This document shows positions 8,935-17,646 of a stretch of 57,812 nt of DNA, in pieces (the first letter of the stretch is position 1; each line of letters opens with the position of its first letter). The notes under the pieces were generated by a model. The model made no database searches and was not told where the DNA came from. It saw nothing but the letters and a program-made list of their open reading frames with translations. Location: the NCBI RefSeq assembly GCF_028287845.1, contig NZ_JAQBOW010000076.1:1-57812 (forward strand). The letters are read 5' to 3'. The translations under genes and the position numbers were made by a program. This stretch comes from Mucilaginibacter sp. (lineage in GTDB: Bacteria; Bacteroidota; Bacteroidia; Sphingobacteriales; Sphingobacteriaceae).

Positions 8935-10476
8935 TTATCCTATTGCGGGATTAGTCATTTCTAAAAAGTTCTTTACCCGCTCTATATCCTTATATTTTGG
9001 TGAATCTTCCACAAATTTGGGGAATATTGCCCTAACTTTGTTATATAAATCCAAAGTATGCGGTGCCAGTTTGTCCTGACAAGCCAAATAATCAATAGCC
9101 TGTAATATGGTCATTAACTGGATAGATAACACCGTAAAAGCATTATCTATAACCCTGCCGGTCATTAAAGCGGCATTACAGCCCATGCTCACAATATCCT
9201 GGTTGTCATTGTTATTAGGGATGCTATGTACATACATCGGGAACGACAAAGTCTGGTTTTCGGCTACCGTTGATGTAGCGGTAAACTGTACGCCCTGCAT
9301 CCCAAAATTCAACCCTAAAACACCCAGGTTTACAAATGGCGGAAATTTCAGATTCAACTTATCGTTCAACAAATAATTCAACTGGCGCTCTGATAGCATA
9401 GATAATTTAGTGATTGCAATCTTCAGCTTATCCATTTCTAACGATACATAATCGCCGTGGAAGTTACCACCATGAAATACATTTTGATTGATGTGGTCAA
9501 TAACCGGATTATCGTTTACCGAGTTCAGCTCATTAACCAGTACATTTTCTGCTTGTGTAATGGTATCATATATCGGACCCAGTACTTGAGTTACGCAACG
9601 TAATGAATAGTATTCCTGTACCTTATCTTCAAAAATTTCCTGCTCAATATTATCCGGATGATATAGATGATCTGTACGGCTGCGGATCATTTTACTATCC
9701 TTCAAAATATCGCGCAGCATAGCGGCTACTTTGTTTTGCCCCTTATGGTGCTTTACTATATTCAGTTCGTGCGAGTAATGGTCGTCATAAGCCTCAACAA
9801 TCTCATTGGTCATAGCCGAAAACATGGCCGACCAACCCAAAAGTTTTTGCGCCTGGATAATGTTAACCATTCCAATACCTGTCATGGCTGATGTACCGTT
9901 TATAGTAGCCAGTCCTTCGCGTACATGAATAGTTAGTGGCTTTATATTTAGTTTATTAAATACGTCAATAGTTGGCCGGGTTTCGCCATCATATATTACT
10001 TCTCCCTCACCAATCAGCACCAAACCCAGGTGGGCCAATTGTACTAAATCGCCACTTGCACCAACTCCGCCATGCTCGTAGATACAAGGGGCTATATCAT
10101 TGTTTATAAGCTCTTTAAGCAGTTCAACTATATCCGTATGCACACCGGAATAAGCCTGTATTAGGCTATTTAAACGGGCAACCATTAAAGCTTTTGCCAA
10201 CACGGGAGTAAGCAATGTGCCACTACCCGAACTATGGCTGCGAATTAAATTATATTGCAAATTCAGCAAATTCTCTTCACTTACCCTGTATTGTGCCATG
10301 GGGCCAAAACCGGTGTTTATTCCATAAATTAATTTATTGGAGGAAAAGTTTTGCAGGAACTTAAAATTGGTCTCAATTTTATTTAAAGCTGACGGAGATA
10401 GAGAAATCGACTTTTTATTAAAAACAATATCGTTAAAGTCAGCTAAAGTAAGGACGCTCTGTCCAACAGTTATCAT
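8935..10476 (-). CDS. Aromatic amino acid ammonia-lyase (HAL/TAL family)
   Basis: A 513-residue MIO-dependent lyase. The ATG at 10476 (MITVGQSV) is preferred to a TTG two codons upstream. Ala140-Ser141-Gly142 in GGVGASGDLVQLAHL cyclise to the MIO cofactor, and Tyr51 in YGINTGFG is the catalytic tyrosine. The substrate-selectivity position falls in LIRSH (about 77-81), like bacterial tyrosine ammonia-lyases of flexirubin producers. In this context it should deaminate tyrosine to 4-coumarate, the aryl starter. Histidine as substrate is the main alternative, but no urocanate pathway genes are nearby. It is upstream of fabG in the same operon. Confidence 0.88.
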   Translation of the reverse strand: MITVGQSVLTLADFNDIVFNKKSISLSPSALNKIETNFKFLQNFSSNKLIYGINTGFGPMAQYRVSEENLLNLQYNLIRSHSSGSGTLLTPVLAKALMVARLNSLIQAYSGVHTDIVELLKELINNDIAPCIYEHGGVGASGDLVQLAHLGLVLIGEGEVIYDGETRPTIDVFNKLNIKPLTIHVREGLATINGTSAMTGIGMVNIIQAQKLLGWSAMFSAMTNEIVEAYDDHYSHELNIVKHHKGQNKVAAMLRDILKDSKMIRSRTDHLYHPDNIEQEIFEDKVQEYYSLRCVTQVLGPIYDTITQAENVLVNELNSVNDNPVIDHINQNVFHGGNFHGDYVSLEMDKLKIAITKLSMLSERQLNYLLNDKLNLKFPPFVNLGVLGLNFGMQGVQFTATSTVAENQTLSFPMYVHSIPNNNDNQDIVSMGCNAALMTGRVIDNAFTVLSIQLMTILQAIDYLACQDKLAPHTLDLYNKVRAIFPKFVEDSPKYKDIERVKNFLEMTNPAIG

Positions 10477-10482
10477 AGGCAA

Positions 10483-10599
10483 ATATTAATAATCAATCTT
10501 TAAACCCAAACGCAGCCTAATAGTTTGCTGCGATGGATGACAAATATATAAAATAGTGATAGTAATTAGAGAGTGTCGATTAGTTGCCATAGAGTATGG
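10483..10599. other. Gap with a 6-bp inverted repeat
   Basis: A gap of about 120 bases between the ligase and ammonia-lyase genes, both read leftward. It holds CGCAGC (10511-10516) and GCTGCG (10527-10532), a 6-bp hairpin with a 10-base loop and no T tract. It may separate two transcripts or act as an mRNA-processing hairpin. No gene is seen. Confidence 0.35.
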
Positions 10600-11880
10600 T
10601 TATACTCGCTTATCAATAAACTTAACCGCCTTACGCACAGATTCAGGGAATTGTATTTTTTGCAGTTGTTCGGCAGTAATATAGGTAACATGCGGACTTA
10701 CGCGCAACCGGGCCTGTAAATAGGCTCTTATTCGGTTGTCGCAGGCTTTGCTATCATCCAGCGGAAGCAGGTGCAATAAAACTTCATCCATACCTATCTC
10801 GTTAGAATATACTTCCACCACATAATCAATCACCTCTTCCATTTCATTCAGCAGATCGAACATCGCAGGTGGGTAAAGTGTAGTACCTTTAAATTTGATC
10901 ATCTGCTTTTTACGGCCAATTATGGGCGATAACCGCAAACTTGTACGGCCGCAAGCGCAAGGTTCGTCATAATACATGCAAATGTCGCCCGTTTTGTAAC
11001 GCAGTAGCGGCATGCCCTCTACCCCGAGCGTGGTAATAGTTAACTCGCCGGGGGTATTTGCAGATACCTGGTTATTATCCTCATCCAATAGCTCAGCGAT
11101 AACTAATTCCGGCTGCAAGTGGCCACCATGGCCTTCATGGCATTCTGTAAACGCGGTTTGCATTTCGGTAGACGCGTAGGTAGAATAGAGTTGTATATCC
11201 CATGCCTCGGTTATTTTCTTACCTAATATATTTAGTGAAAAATCGGTATTACGGATATTCTCGCCTATGCAAATTGCTTTTTTTACGGATGTCTTATTCA
11301 GGTCGATGTTATAATTCTTTGCAAACTGTATCAGCTTTAAAATAAAGGAGGGCACAGCAACAATAGCAGTTGGGTTTAAACGCTGTATGGTTTCTATCTG
11401 CATAGATGGCACCCCGGGCCCCAGGCGAATAATCCCTGCTCCTAATTTACGTAAACCAGCGTAATAGGCTATGCCGGCCATAAACTGCCTGTCGAGCGTT
11501 AGCATGAGCTGGTAAATATCTTCGGGTTTTCCGTCCGCACAAACAAAGGAGTTGTATTCGTTATGTGTTAAGCGATTCAGGTCATTTTCAGTTAAAGCAA
11601 TAGTTACGGGGCTACCTAACGTACCGGATGTTGAAGCGTACTCAATTATCTTATCGCGGCTTACGCATAAAAAGTCGTCATTACGTTTCTGAAGGTCTTC
11701 CTTGCCGGTAGTTGGAATTTTGGCCAGGTCCTGTATGGTTTTGATAGAATTGATATCAATTTGATGTTGAGCAAATAATTCTTTATAAAACGGTGAATGC
11801 TTGCTTAAATGCAGTAACAATTGTTGCAGCTTTTGCTCCTGATCGGTTTTTACTTTATCTGCTGTAACGGTTATGTTCAT
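10600..11880 (-). CDS. AMP-forming aryl-CoA/ACP ligase (PaaK-like)
   Basis: A 426-residue member of the phenylacetate-CoA ligase branch of ANL enzymes. The ATP-binding P-loop-like motif YASTSGTLGSPV lies at about 80-91, an STxE motif (YASTEM) in the middle, and YKTGD with a following CACGR near residue 300. The C-terminal IGRKKQMIKFKG region is the hinge and mobile domain. It would activate 4-coumarate made by the ammonia-lyase and load it on CoA or the cluster ACP. It is the most upstream biosynthetic gene on this strand and is separated from the lyase by about 120 bases. Direct loading on ACP is inferred. Confidence 0.85.
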   Translation of the reverse strand: MNITVTADKVKTDQEQKLQQLLLHLSKHSPFYKELFAQHQIDINSIKTIQDLAKIPTTGKEDLQKRNDDFLCVSRDKIIEYASTSGTLGSPVTIALTENDLNRLTHNEYNSFVCADGKPEDIYQLMLTLDRQFMAGIAYYAGLRKLGAGIIRLGPGVPSMQIETIQRLNPTAIVAVPSFILKLIQFAKNYNIDLNKTSVKKAICIGENIRNTDFSLNILGKKITEAWDIQLYSTYASTEMQTAFTECHEGHGGHLQPELVIAELLDEDNNQVSANTPGELTITTLGVEGMPLLRYKTGDICMYYDEPCACGRTSLRLSPIIGRKKQMIKFKGTTLYPPAMFDLLNEMEEVIDYVVEVYSNEIGMDEVLLHLLPLDDSKACDNRIRAYLQARLRVSPHVTYITAEQLQKIQFPESVRKAVKFIDKRV

Positions 11881-11915
11881 ATTGTTATGATAATCACAAA
11901 TAAACCAAAAATACG

Positions 11916-11999
11916 TGTCATTTTGACGAGGCGTGGGGATAAATCTTAAATAAGCGGCTCAGCATCGTGTGGAACATCTCTCACTATCGCACGATGACA
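11916..11999. repeat. Palindromic intergenic element with TGTCAT ends (copy 1)
   Basis: About 84 bases that begin TGTCATTTTGACGAGG and end CGCACGATGACA, so the ends are inverted (TGTCAT/ATGACA), with a GATAAATCTTA core. This looks like the small TGTCATTTCGA...AAATCTT palindromic elements scattered through Bacteroidota genomes; a second copy is at 22249. Its right end runs into the 3' end of the neighbouring esterase gene and encodes that protein's last residues. Confidence 0.6.
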
Positions 12000-12895
12000 G
12001 TAGTTGGTTGATTTTTGAGAAATAATTTATAGGGTTTAAAAAAATTCCATATCTCCTCACAGGCATTCAGATTACGCGTTGTTTTACCTATAATAAATTG
12101 AGGGAAATACTGCCAGCCACCGGGCCAGGTATGGCCACCATTGTTAATGGTATAACTAATAACTTTTAATCCGTTTTTAGAATTATCATATTCTTCTTTA
12201 AGAATACTGGTACCATCATGCGCTGTATCAAGTATATTGGTAACTAAGGGCACCTTATCGCAATCATTTAAGGCAATCCATTTTTTTATTATCTCTTCAT
12301 GCGAATAAGCTCCTCTTCCAAACAATTTACCCCCTTTGTAAGAAACAACAGGATCTTTAGTTCCGTGCATGTATAGTGCAGGCATCGGGCTTGTAAGATC
12401 ATAACCCTGGCCCATATCTAATGTTGCCGCAATAACTGCAATAGCAGCAATCCGGTGATGAAGCTGGCAAGCAAGCCTTGTAGTCATAAATCCGCCATTT
12501 GATATACCGGTTATGTATACCCGTTCCGGGTCTGCATGGTAAGTTTGTATAATATAAGTGATCAGATGATCTATAAATTTCACGTCATCAATACTATGAA
12601 TATCAGCACCATCATGCCAGATATTTTTGGATGCCGGGCATACAACAATAAACTTTTCCCGATCGGCAATAGGCCTGAAATCTGCTAAATGGAACATAGA
12701 CTTGGGGCTTGCAAAGCCGCCATGTAACGAAATAACTACCGGCATTTTATCTGGCTCATCAGTAAACGGCACATAAGTTAGAAATGAACGCTTGTTGCCA
12801 TCAATAATCAAATTGCCCTTTACCAGTTGTATAGATGATTGTGCCAAAACTGACATGGATGTGAATATTATTATTAAAAAGGTGAACAGCCTCAT
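11984..12895 (-). CDS. Secreted esterase/PHB-depolymerase-like alpha/beta hydrolase
   Basis: A hydrolase of about 303 residues. The start at 12895 gives a clean signal peptide (MRLFTFLIIIFTSMSVLAQS); an earlier ATG at 12922 would blunt it. The nucleophile elbow is GISNGGF. The oxyanion region reads VVISLHGGFASP, and HGTKDPVVSY plus NNGGHTWPGG supply the acid and histidine regions. It fits the LpqC/PHB depolymerase-like CE1 esterases (feruloyl or acetylxylan esterase type). It is exported, so the substrate is extracellular or periplasmic. The C-terminal residues (TVIVR) come from the palindromic repeat at 11916-11999, which suggests the original stop was replaced. A link to the ester bond of flexirubins is possible but not shown. 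Confidence 0.8.
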   Translation of the reverse strand: MRLFTFLIIIFTSMSVLAQSSIQLVKGNLIIDGNKRSFLTYVPFTDEPDKMPVVISLHGGFASPKSMFHLADFRPIADREKFIVVCPASKNIWHDGADIHSIDDVKFIDHLITYIIQTYHADPERVYITGISNGGFMTTRLACQLHHRIAAIAVIAATLDMGQGYDLTSPMPALYMHGTKDPVVSYKGGKLFGRGAYSHEEIIKKWIALNDCDKVPLVTNILDTAHDGTSILKEEYDNSKNGLKVISYTINNGGHTWPGGWQYFPQFIIGKTTRNLNACEEIWNFFKPYKLFLKNQPTTVIVR

Positions 12896-13032
12896 ATATT
12901 CTATTATAAAGTTTATTAACAACCAACTATTATTAAAAACGTTATTTTACCAGTGCTGTTTTATTTAAAACCGTTTAGAATATTTAAAGTTATTAGTATA
13001 GCAGAAATATTTGCTTAAAATAAATCAACATC

Positions 13033-13281
13033 ATGAAAATTATTAAAGTATTGCTAATTGCAGTAATTACAGCAGTCACATTTGTACTGGCACAGGGCCA
13101 GATAAGGCTACCGCCGCCACCACCACGTCCGCCATTGCCCCGTATACATTTAGGAACTCCACCACCACCTCCTGCGCCTCGCGGAAGGGTAATAATAAGA
13201 GGATCGGAAAGACGATCAAGAGGTGCGGTAAGAAGGCATTATTATTACCGTCATGGAGTAAGGCATTATCGTACATATTAA
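13033..13281 (+). CDS. Small secreted proline- and arginine-rich protein
   Basis: An 82-residue protein with a signal peptide (about 1-22, ending VLAQG). Two polyproline tracts follow (PPPPPRPP, then PPPPPAP), and then a basic tail rich in Arg, His and Tyr (RRHYYYRHGVRHY). No enzymatic motif is visible. The strongly positive tail and polyproline segments suggest an envelope-surface or polyanion-binding peptide. It stands alone between divergent and convergent neighbours, and a strong terminator follows 9 bases downstream, so it is a monocistronic gene. The polyproline stretches would need EF-P for efficient translation. I do not recognise the family. Confidence 0.6.
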   Translation: MKIIKVLLIAVITAVTFVLAQGQIRLPPPPPRPPLPRIHLGTPPPPPAPRGRVIIRGSERRSRGAVRRHYYYRHGVRHYRTY

Positions 13282-13290
13282 AAAGAAAAG

Positions 13291-13327
13291 AGCCGCTCAT
13301 CGTAATTGATGAAGCGGCTTTCTTTCC
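13291..13327. terminator. Bidirectional intrinsic terminator
   Basis: AGCCGCTCATC (13291-13301) pairs with GATGAAGCGGCT (13308-13319) with one bulge. It is followed by TTTCTTT on the + strand and preceded by AAAAGAAAAG, which gives a U tract on the - strand. It lies between the convergent small secreted protein and redoxin genes and can end both. Confidence 0.8.
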
Positions 13328-13354
13328 AACTGTAAACCTAAACCAATAGTATTT

Positions 13355-13999
13355 TTATGCAGATTTTCTGCGGTTATTTGTAAGTGCCGCTTCATAAACA
13401 GCATTAATAATATCATCAGCAATAAATGTGCTTGACAGGTCGCGATCAACATAATCATATACAATATGCCTGTCGGTATCAATAACGTACACAGCCAATA
13501 AAGGAACGTTTACATCAATACCCGAGAACCTGTTCCATGTAGGGTCATTTTCTGAATACACTCTGAATTTTTCGGCAATCTCGTTATTAACATCATGATA
13601 AAAATTAAGCGATAAGCTATGTTCCCAGGTAATTTTAGCTAATTGGTCATCTCCTGCTTCATTAGTAAGTATCAATAAATTACCACCATTTGCTTTTATT
13701 TCACTTTGTAAGGCGTTTAATTGTTTTAATTGATCAACACCACGTTCCTGCCACTGTTTAGAGTAAAAGGCAATAGCCAATGGCTTACCAAACAAATGCT
13801 TTAATGATATAGGCCCATGCGTAGGCGCACCATTATAAAAGTTTTTCCAGCGATGATAATCCGTAACCAGATTAATATCCGGTATTAAATTTCCGGTTTT
13901 AACGGGTTTTAAAGATTGGTATTTTTTATAGGTAATATCATTCTCCGGAATAATTTCCGAAAGATCAAAAAATGGATATTTATTTATCGTAGTTAGCAT
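13355..13999 (-). CDS. Redoxin-like protein lacking the peroxidatic cysteine
   Basis: About 214 residues from the ATG at 13999 (MLTTINKYPFFDLSE); a longer frame to 14089 adds a poor leader. The fold signature of AhpC/TSA-like redoxins is visible: GNLIPDINLVTDYHRW, GPISLKHLFGKPLAIAFYS, QLNALQSEIKANGGNLLILTNEAG and VYVIDTDRHIVYDYVDRD. Active family members have WCPYC or PxxxTxxC after the AIAFY strand. Here the text reads SKQWQERGVDQLKQL with no cysteine, so peroxidase chemistry is unlikely. It is monocistronic and ends at the shared terminator. The role is unknown; it may be a structural or sensor relative. Confidence 0.7.
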   Translation of the reverse strand: MLTTINKYPFFDLSEIIPENDITYKKYQSLKPVKTGNLIPDINLVTDYHRWKNFYNGAPTHGPISLKHLFGKPLAIAFYSKQWQERGVDQLKQLNALQSEIKANGGNLLILTNEAGDDQLAKITWEHSLSLNFYHDVNNEIAEKFRVYSENDPTWNRFSGIDVNVPLLAVYVIDTDRHIVYDYVDRDLSSTFIADDIINAVYEAALTNNRRKSA

Positions 14000-14347
14000 T
14001 TTAATAAAATTGAAGGTTGATACTGAGTATTGATTGATGGAGAATAGTTGTGTGCAATTAGCAACAACAATAACACATTCGGATACCAAGATCTGATCTG
14101 CCTGATAGAATGTATAAGAAAATTATTATTTTACTGTGTACCATTTGATTGTTTCAATAACAATTCAAATATACTACTAAATCTATATACTTTATAGTAT
14201 TTTATTAAAAATATTTTTATTTCTTTCCTTTTTAACTGTTAATCAAGGTATTTATGTGTTAAAATTGGTGCAATTAATATTAATACCGGTGTATTACTTA
14301 ACCATGTTTCCCGTTGTGGGAATATTAATTGTAAAGAAAGTTAAATA
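14000..14347. other. AT-rich gap, no gene seen
   Basis: About 350 bases between the redoxin-like gene and the end of the aldehyde oxidase operon. It is very AT-rich and carries a small inverted repeat TTCCC-GTTGT-GGGAA (14308-14322) without a T tract. It probably holds the redoxin gene promoter on the - strand. No tRNA-like or coding structure was found. Confidence 0.5.
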
Positions 14348-16660
14348 TTAAATCAATTTATCAGCAGTAACTGGCAGATCGCGTACACGTTTCCCTGTCG
14401 CGTGATAAATAGCATTATTAATGGCAGCTGTTATACCGGTAATACCAATTTCGCCAATACCTCTTGCACCTATAGGCGAGATGTAAGGATCTGGTTTATC
14501 AATAAACCTGATATCAAATTCGGGCATATCCGCATGTACAGGTACAAGGTACTGGGCCAGGTCGCGTGTTACTACCCTGCCATCATTAGGGTCATAGCCG
14601 GTACCTTCCATCAGGGCCATGCCTATACCGAATATTATGCCACCCATTATTTGATTTTTAGCAGTTTTTAAATTCAGCACCTTACCAATATCCATTATAC
14701 TAACTATTTTATCAATATGCACTGTTCCCAATTGTTTATCAACCCGCAGCTTTACAAATTGTGCACCGAATGAATGAAAAGCGTATGGTTTTCTATCTGT
14801 TTTTTCGTCATCCTGTACAACTGCATTCGTTTTACTTTCTTTTTCAGCTTCTTCTTCGGCCCCACTTTTTGCTGCCGGATTTGCCTCTTGCTGTCTGGTA
14901 GAAACGTTAGTAGTTGCCAGTGCTTCTACCTTCCCACCATTCCGGCTAAGCAATTGTTCATAGCTTTCGCCTGAATTGGTTTTTGCAACATATAAACGAC
15001 CATTAGCTGCAACTATATCTTCTTCTTTATGGCCATGTAATGGTGAGCCACTATCGGCTATTGCCATTTTTATCAATTTATTCACAGCGCCCAATGCTGC
15101 AGCACGGATAGCCGGCCCCACGCTTGCCGATACCTGCGACCCTCCGGAGTTAGCGCCTTTCGGATAAGAACTATCACCCAATTTAACTTTAACTTTTTCC
15201 ATTGGCAATGCAAAAGCGTCGGCTGCTATTTGCGTCATTATGGTATAGGTTCCTGTACCAATATCCTGTGTACCACACAATATTTCGGCGTGGCCATCAG
15301 CAAATAATATAGCTTTAGCGGTAGATGCGCTCCTATTAGCCGGGTAAGTAGCTGTTGCCATACCGTAACCGATAAGATAGTTACCCTCCTGCATCGAGCC
15401 GGGTTGTGGATTGCGTTGCTTCCATCCAATAGCGTCAGCACCTTGCCGGTAACATTCCTTTAAATTTTTGGAGGAAAATGGTTTGTTTTTTTGTTCCTCG
15501 GTTTCGGCATAATTTAAAAGGCGCAATTCAACCGGATCCATTTTTAGCTTATAAGCCAGTTCGTCCATAGCTGCTTCTATGGCAAAGGTGCCCGGAGCTT
15601 CGCCCGGTGCACGTGTTGGGCACGGCGTGCCCTTATTTAATCGCACTAAACTATGACTAATGTCTGCATTAGGACTGCTGTATAGCATTGCAGTTGCAAT
15701 GCCTGCCGGTTCAACAAACTCATCTACAAATGAGGTTTCAGAAGTTGTTGCGTGTTTTATAGCATTTAGCTTTCCTGCATTATCTGTTCCCAAGCTTATT
15801 TTTTGTATAGTTTGTGTGCGCCGCCCGGCATTAGTAAACATTTGCTGCCGGGAAAGCACCAATTTAACAGGACGGCCAACTAATTTTGCTGCCATAGCGG
15901 TTAAAACCGTATTAGGCCATGAAAACCCTTTAGAACCAAAACCACCACCTATATATAAAGAGATCAATCGAACTTTTTCTGGTTTGACACCCAGCATATT
16001 AGCCATTAAATTTTTACTGCCCATTACGGATTGTGTGGCATCATACATCATCAGTTCATCACCTTTCCATTCGGCAATGGTTGCATGCGGTTCCATAGCG
16101 TTATGGTGGTAGACCGGCGTTGTATAAGTTTCTTCAATTGTTACAGCCGCGCTTTGCAATGCGTTGTCTGCATCGCCACGTTTAATCTGCACTTCAGATC
16201 CGCCTAAGCCTTGTTTGGGCTTATAGGCCTGGTCTATATTTTTCTCTAAACTAAAAACAGGCTTATCTTTGTCATAATCAGCTTTAATTAGCATTGCGGC
16301 GTGTTCTGCCTGTTCAAAGGTTTCGGCTATAACTACAGCTATGGCTTGTCCGCCATAAAATATCCGTTCACTTTGTAATGGCAGCAAATCTTTTTCTGCA
16401 TATTTTCCGTTACCGGGATCTGACCCTGCAGGAAAATGCAAGCTCATAGAATTTTGCGAAGTCATTATCTTTAAAACACCTGGCGCTTTCTCTGCTACCG
16501 AGGTGTCCAAATTTTTTAATCGCCCCTTGGGGATGGCGCTTTCTATAATAACACCGTAAGCTAAATTTCCAGGGTAATATTCAGCAGAATAGGTAGCTGC
16601 CCCGGTTACTTTTAGGCGGCCATCAACCCTATCCAAGGGTTTTCCAACTAATTCGTTCAT
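14348..16660 (-). CDS. paoC: Aldehyde oxidoreductase molybdenum-binding subunit (PaoC/YagR-like)
   Basis: A 770-residue xanthine dehydrogenase family large subunit that binds the molybdenum cofactor. GGGFGSKG at 238-245 and APGEAPGTF near 351 are cofactor-contact motifs, and the catalytic glutamate is E737 in GARGIGEIG. Members of the PaoABC group oxidise aldehydes, often aromatic, in the periplasm and use molybdopterin cytosine dinucleotide. Odd feature: residues about 588-623 are a charged low-complexity insert rich in Glu, Lys and Ser, between the last two cofactor-domain halves. It overlaps the FAD subunit gene by 4 bases. The maturation genes xdhC and mocA lie 11 kb to the right. Confidence 0.9.
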   Translation of the reverse strand: MNELVGKPLDRVDGRLKVTGAATYSAEYYPGNLAYGVIIESAIPKGRLKNLDTSVAEKAPGVLKIMTSQNSMSLHFPAGSDPGNGKYAEKDLLPLQSERIFYGGQAIAVVIAETFEQAEHAAMLIKADYDKDKPVFSLEKNIDQAYKPKQGLGGSEVQIKRGDADNALQSAAVTIEETYTTPVYHHNAMEPHATIAEWKGDELMMYDATQSVMGSKNLMANMLGVKPEKVRLISLYIGGGFGSKGFSWPNTVLTAMAAKLVGRPVKLVLSRQQMFTNAGRRTQTIQKISLGTDNAGKLNAIKHATTSETSFVDEFVEPAGIATAMLYSSPNADISHSLVRLNKGTPCPTRAPGEAPGTFAIEAAMDELAYKLKMDPVELRLLNYAETEEQKNKPFSSKNLKECYRQGADAIGWKQRNPQPGSMQEGNYLIGYGMATATYPANRSASTAKAILFADGHAEILCGTQDIGTGTYTIMTQIAADAFALPMEKVKVKLGDSSYPKGANSGGSQVSASVGPAIRAAALGAVNKLIKMAIADSGSPLHGHKEEDIVAANGRLYVAKTNSGESYEQLLSRNGGKVEALATTNVSTRQQEANPAAKSGAEEEAEKESKTNAVVQDDEKTDRKPYAFHSFGAQFVKLRVDKQLGTVHIDKIVSIMDIGKVLNLKTAKNQIMGGIIFGIGMALMEGTGYDPNDGRVVTRDLAQYLVPVHADMPEFDIRFIDKPDPYISPIGARGIGEIGITGITAAINNAIYHATGKRVRDLPVTADKLI

Positions 16661-17640
16661 GACATACCTCCTACTGTAGCTAAAGCGCGTACCAAAGTAC
16701 GTTTGGCCAATTCTATCTTAAATGCATTATGCTGATAAGGCTTTGCCCCGCTTAAGGCAGCTTCGGCAGCGGTGCGGTAGCTTTGTTCATTATTTACAGC
16801 CCCCATTAAAACCTTTTCGGCTGCTAATGATCGCCATGGTTTTGTTCCTATCCCCCCTAAAGCAACTCTTGCGGTTAATATCCTACCGTTTTTAATATCA
16901 AGGGCCACCGCGGCTGATGACAAAGCAAATTCATAAGATGCTCTGTCGCGCACCTTTAAATAGTGTGATCGTGCTCCGTATGCTATTGCCGGTATATCAA
17001 CAGCGATAATTAATTCGCCGTGTTTTAATGTGGTTTCAAATTGCGGTGTTTCTCCGGGTAAAAGATGAAATTCATTGAACGGTATCTCTCTAACTCCGCT
17101 GTCACTTTGCACATGGATTACAGCGCCTAAAGCTGCTAAGGCCACACACATGTCAGACGGATGCGTAGCAATACATTTATCGCTTGTGCCCAACACAGCG
17201 TTATTGCGGTTATAACCATTTAAGGCAGAACAACCCGAGCCAGGCGCGCGTTTATTACAGGGATAGGTAGTATCATAAAAATAGGGGCAACGTGTACGTT
17301 GTAATAAATTGCCGCCAACAGTTGCCATATTTCTTAATTGCGCAGATGCTCCTGATAAAAGTGCCTCCGACAATACCGGGTAACTTTTTATAATGGTTGG
17401 ATGATAAGCCAGGTCGCTATTTTTAACCAATGCGCCTATTCTGATAGTTCCGTTAGAGAAAATTTCTATCTTATCTAACTTTAGTCCGTTAATATCAATA
17501 ACCTGGGTTGGCTTTTCAATATTTAACTTCATCAGGTCTATCATATTAGTGCCGCCGGCAATAAATTTTGCATTATTGGTCAGGGCAGCGGTTATAGCGG
17601 CATGACTATCTTGTGCGCGAATAAATTTAAAAGGCTGCAT
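16657..17640 (-). CDS. paoB: Aldehyde oxidoreductase FAD-binding subunit (PaoB/YagS-like)
   Basis: A 327-residue FAD subunit. The FAD-binding loop AGGTNMIDLMK is at 28-38, and ATVGGNLLQRTRC is in the middle. Cys118, Cys128, Cys137 and Cys156 occur in an inserted segment (CPYFYD, CNKR, GSGC, DKC). This insert is the hallmark of PaoB-type subunits, which carry an extra [4Fe-4S] cluster not found in ordinary xanthine dehydrogenases. It passes electrons from the 2Fe-2S subunit. It lies 6 bases after the paoA-like gene and overlaps paoC by 4, so the three are one operon. Confidence 0.9.
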   Translation of the reverse strand: MQPFKFIRAQDSHAAITAALTNNAKFIAGGTNMIDLMKLNIEKPTQVIDINGLKLDKIEIFSNGTIRIGALVKNSDLAYHPTIIKSYPVLSEALLSGASAQLRNMATVGGNLLQRTRCPYFYDTTYPCNKRAPGSGCSALNGYNRNNAVLGTSDKCIATHPSDMCVALAALGAVIHVQSDSGVREIPFNEFHLLPGETPQFETTLKHGELIIAVDIPAIAYGARSHYLKVRDRASYEFALSSAAVALDIKNGRILTARVALGGIGTKPWRSLAAEKVLMGAVNNEQSYRTAAEAALSGAKPYQHNAFKIELAKRTLVRALATVGGMS

Positions 17641-17646
17641 AATTTC

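Noticed and set aside
8935..10476. Histidine ammonia-lyase of a histidine-degradation pathway
   Set aside because: The enzyme family is shared, but there are no hutU, hutI or hutG genes near and the gene lies in a polyene operon, so a starter-unit role is preferred.
11984..12922. Esterase start at 12922
   Set aside because: The later ATG at 12895 gives a standard signal peptide; the longer form adds charged residues before it.
15660..16112. 150-codon open frame on the + strand inside the PaoC-like gene
   Set aside because: It is antisense to a well-supported enzyme gene and shows no family motif or start signal.
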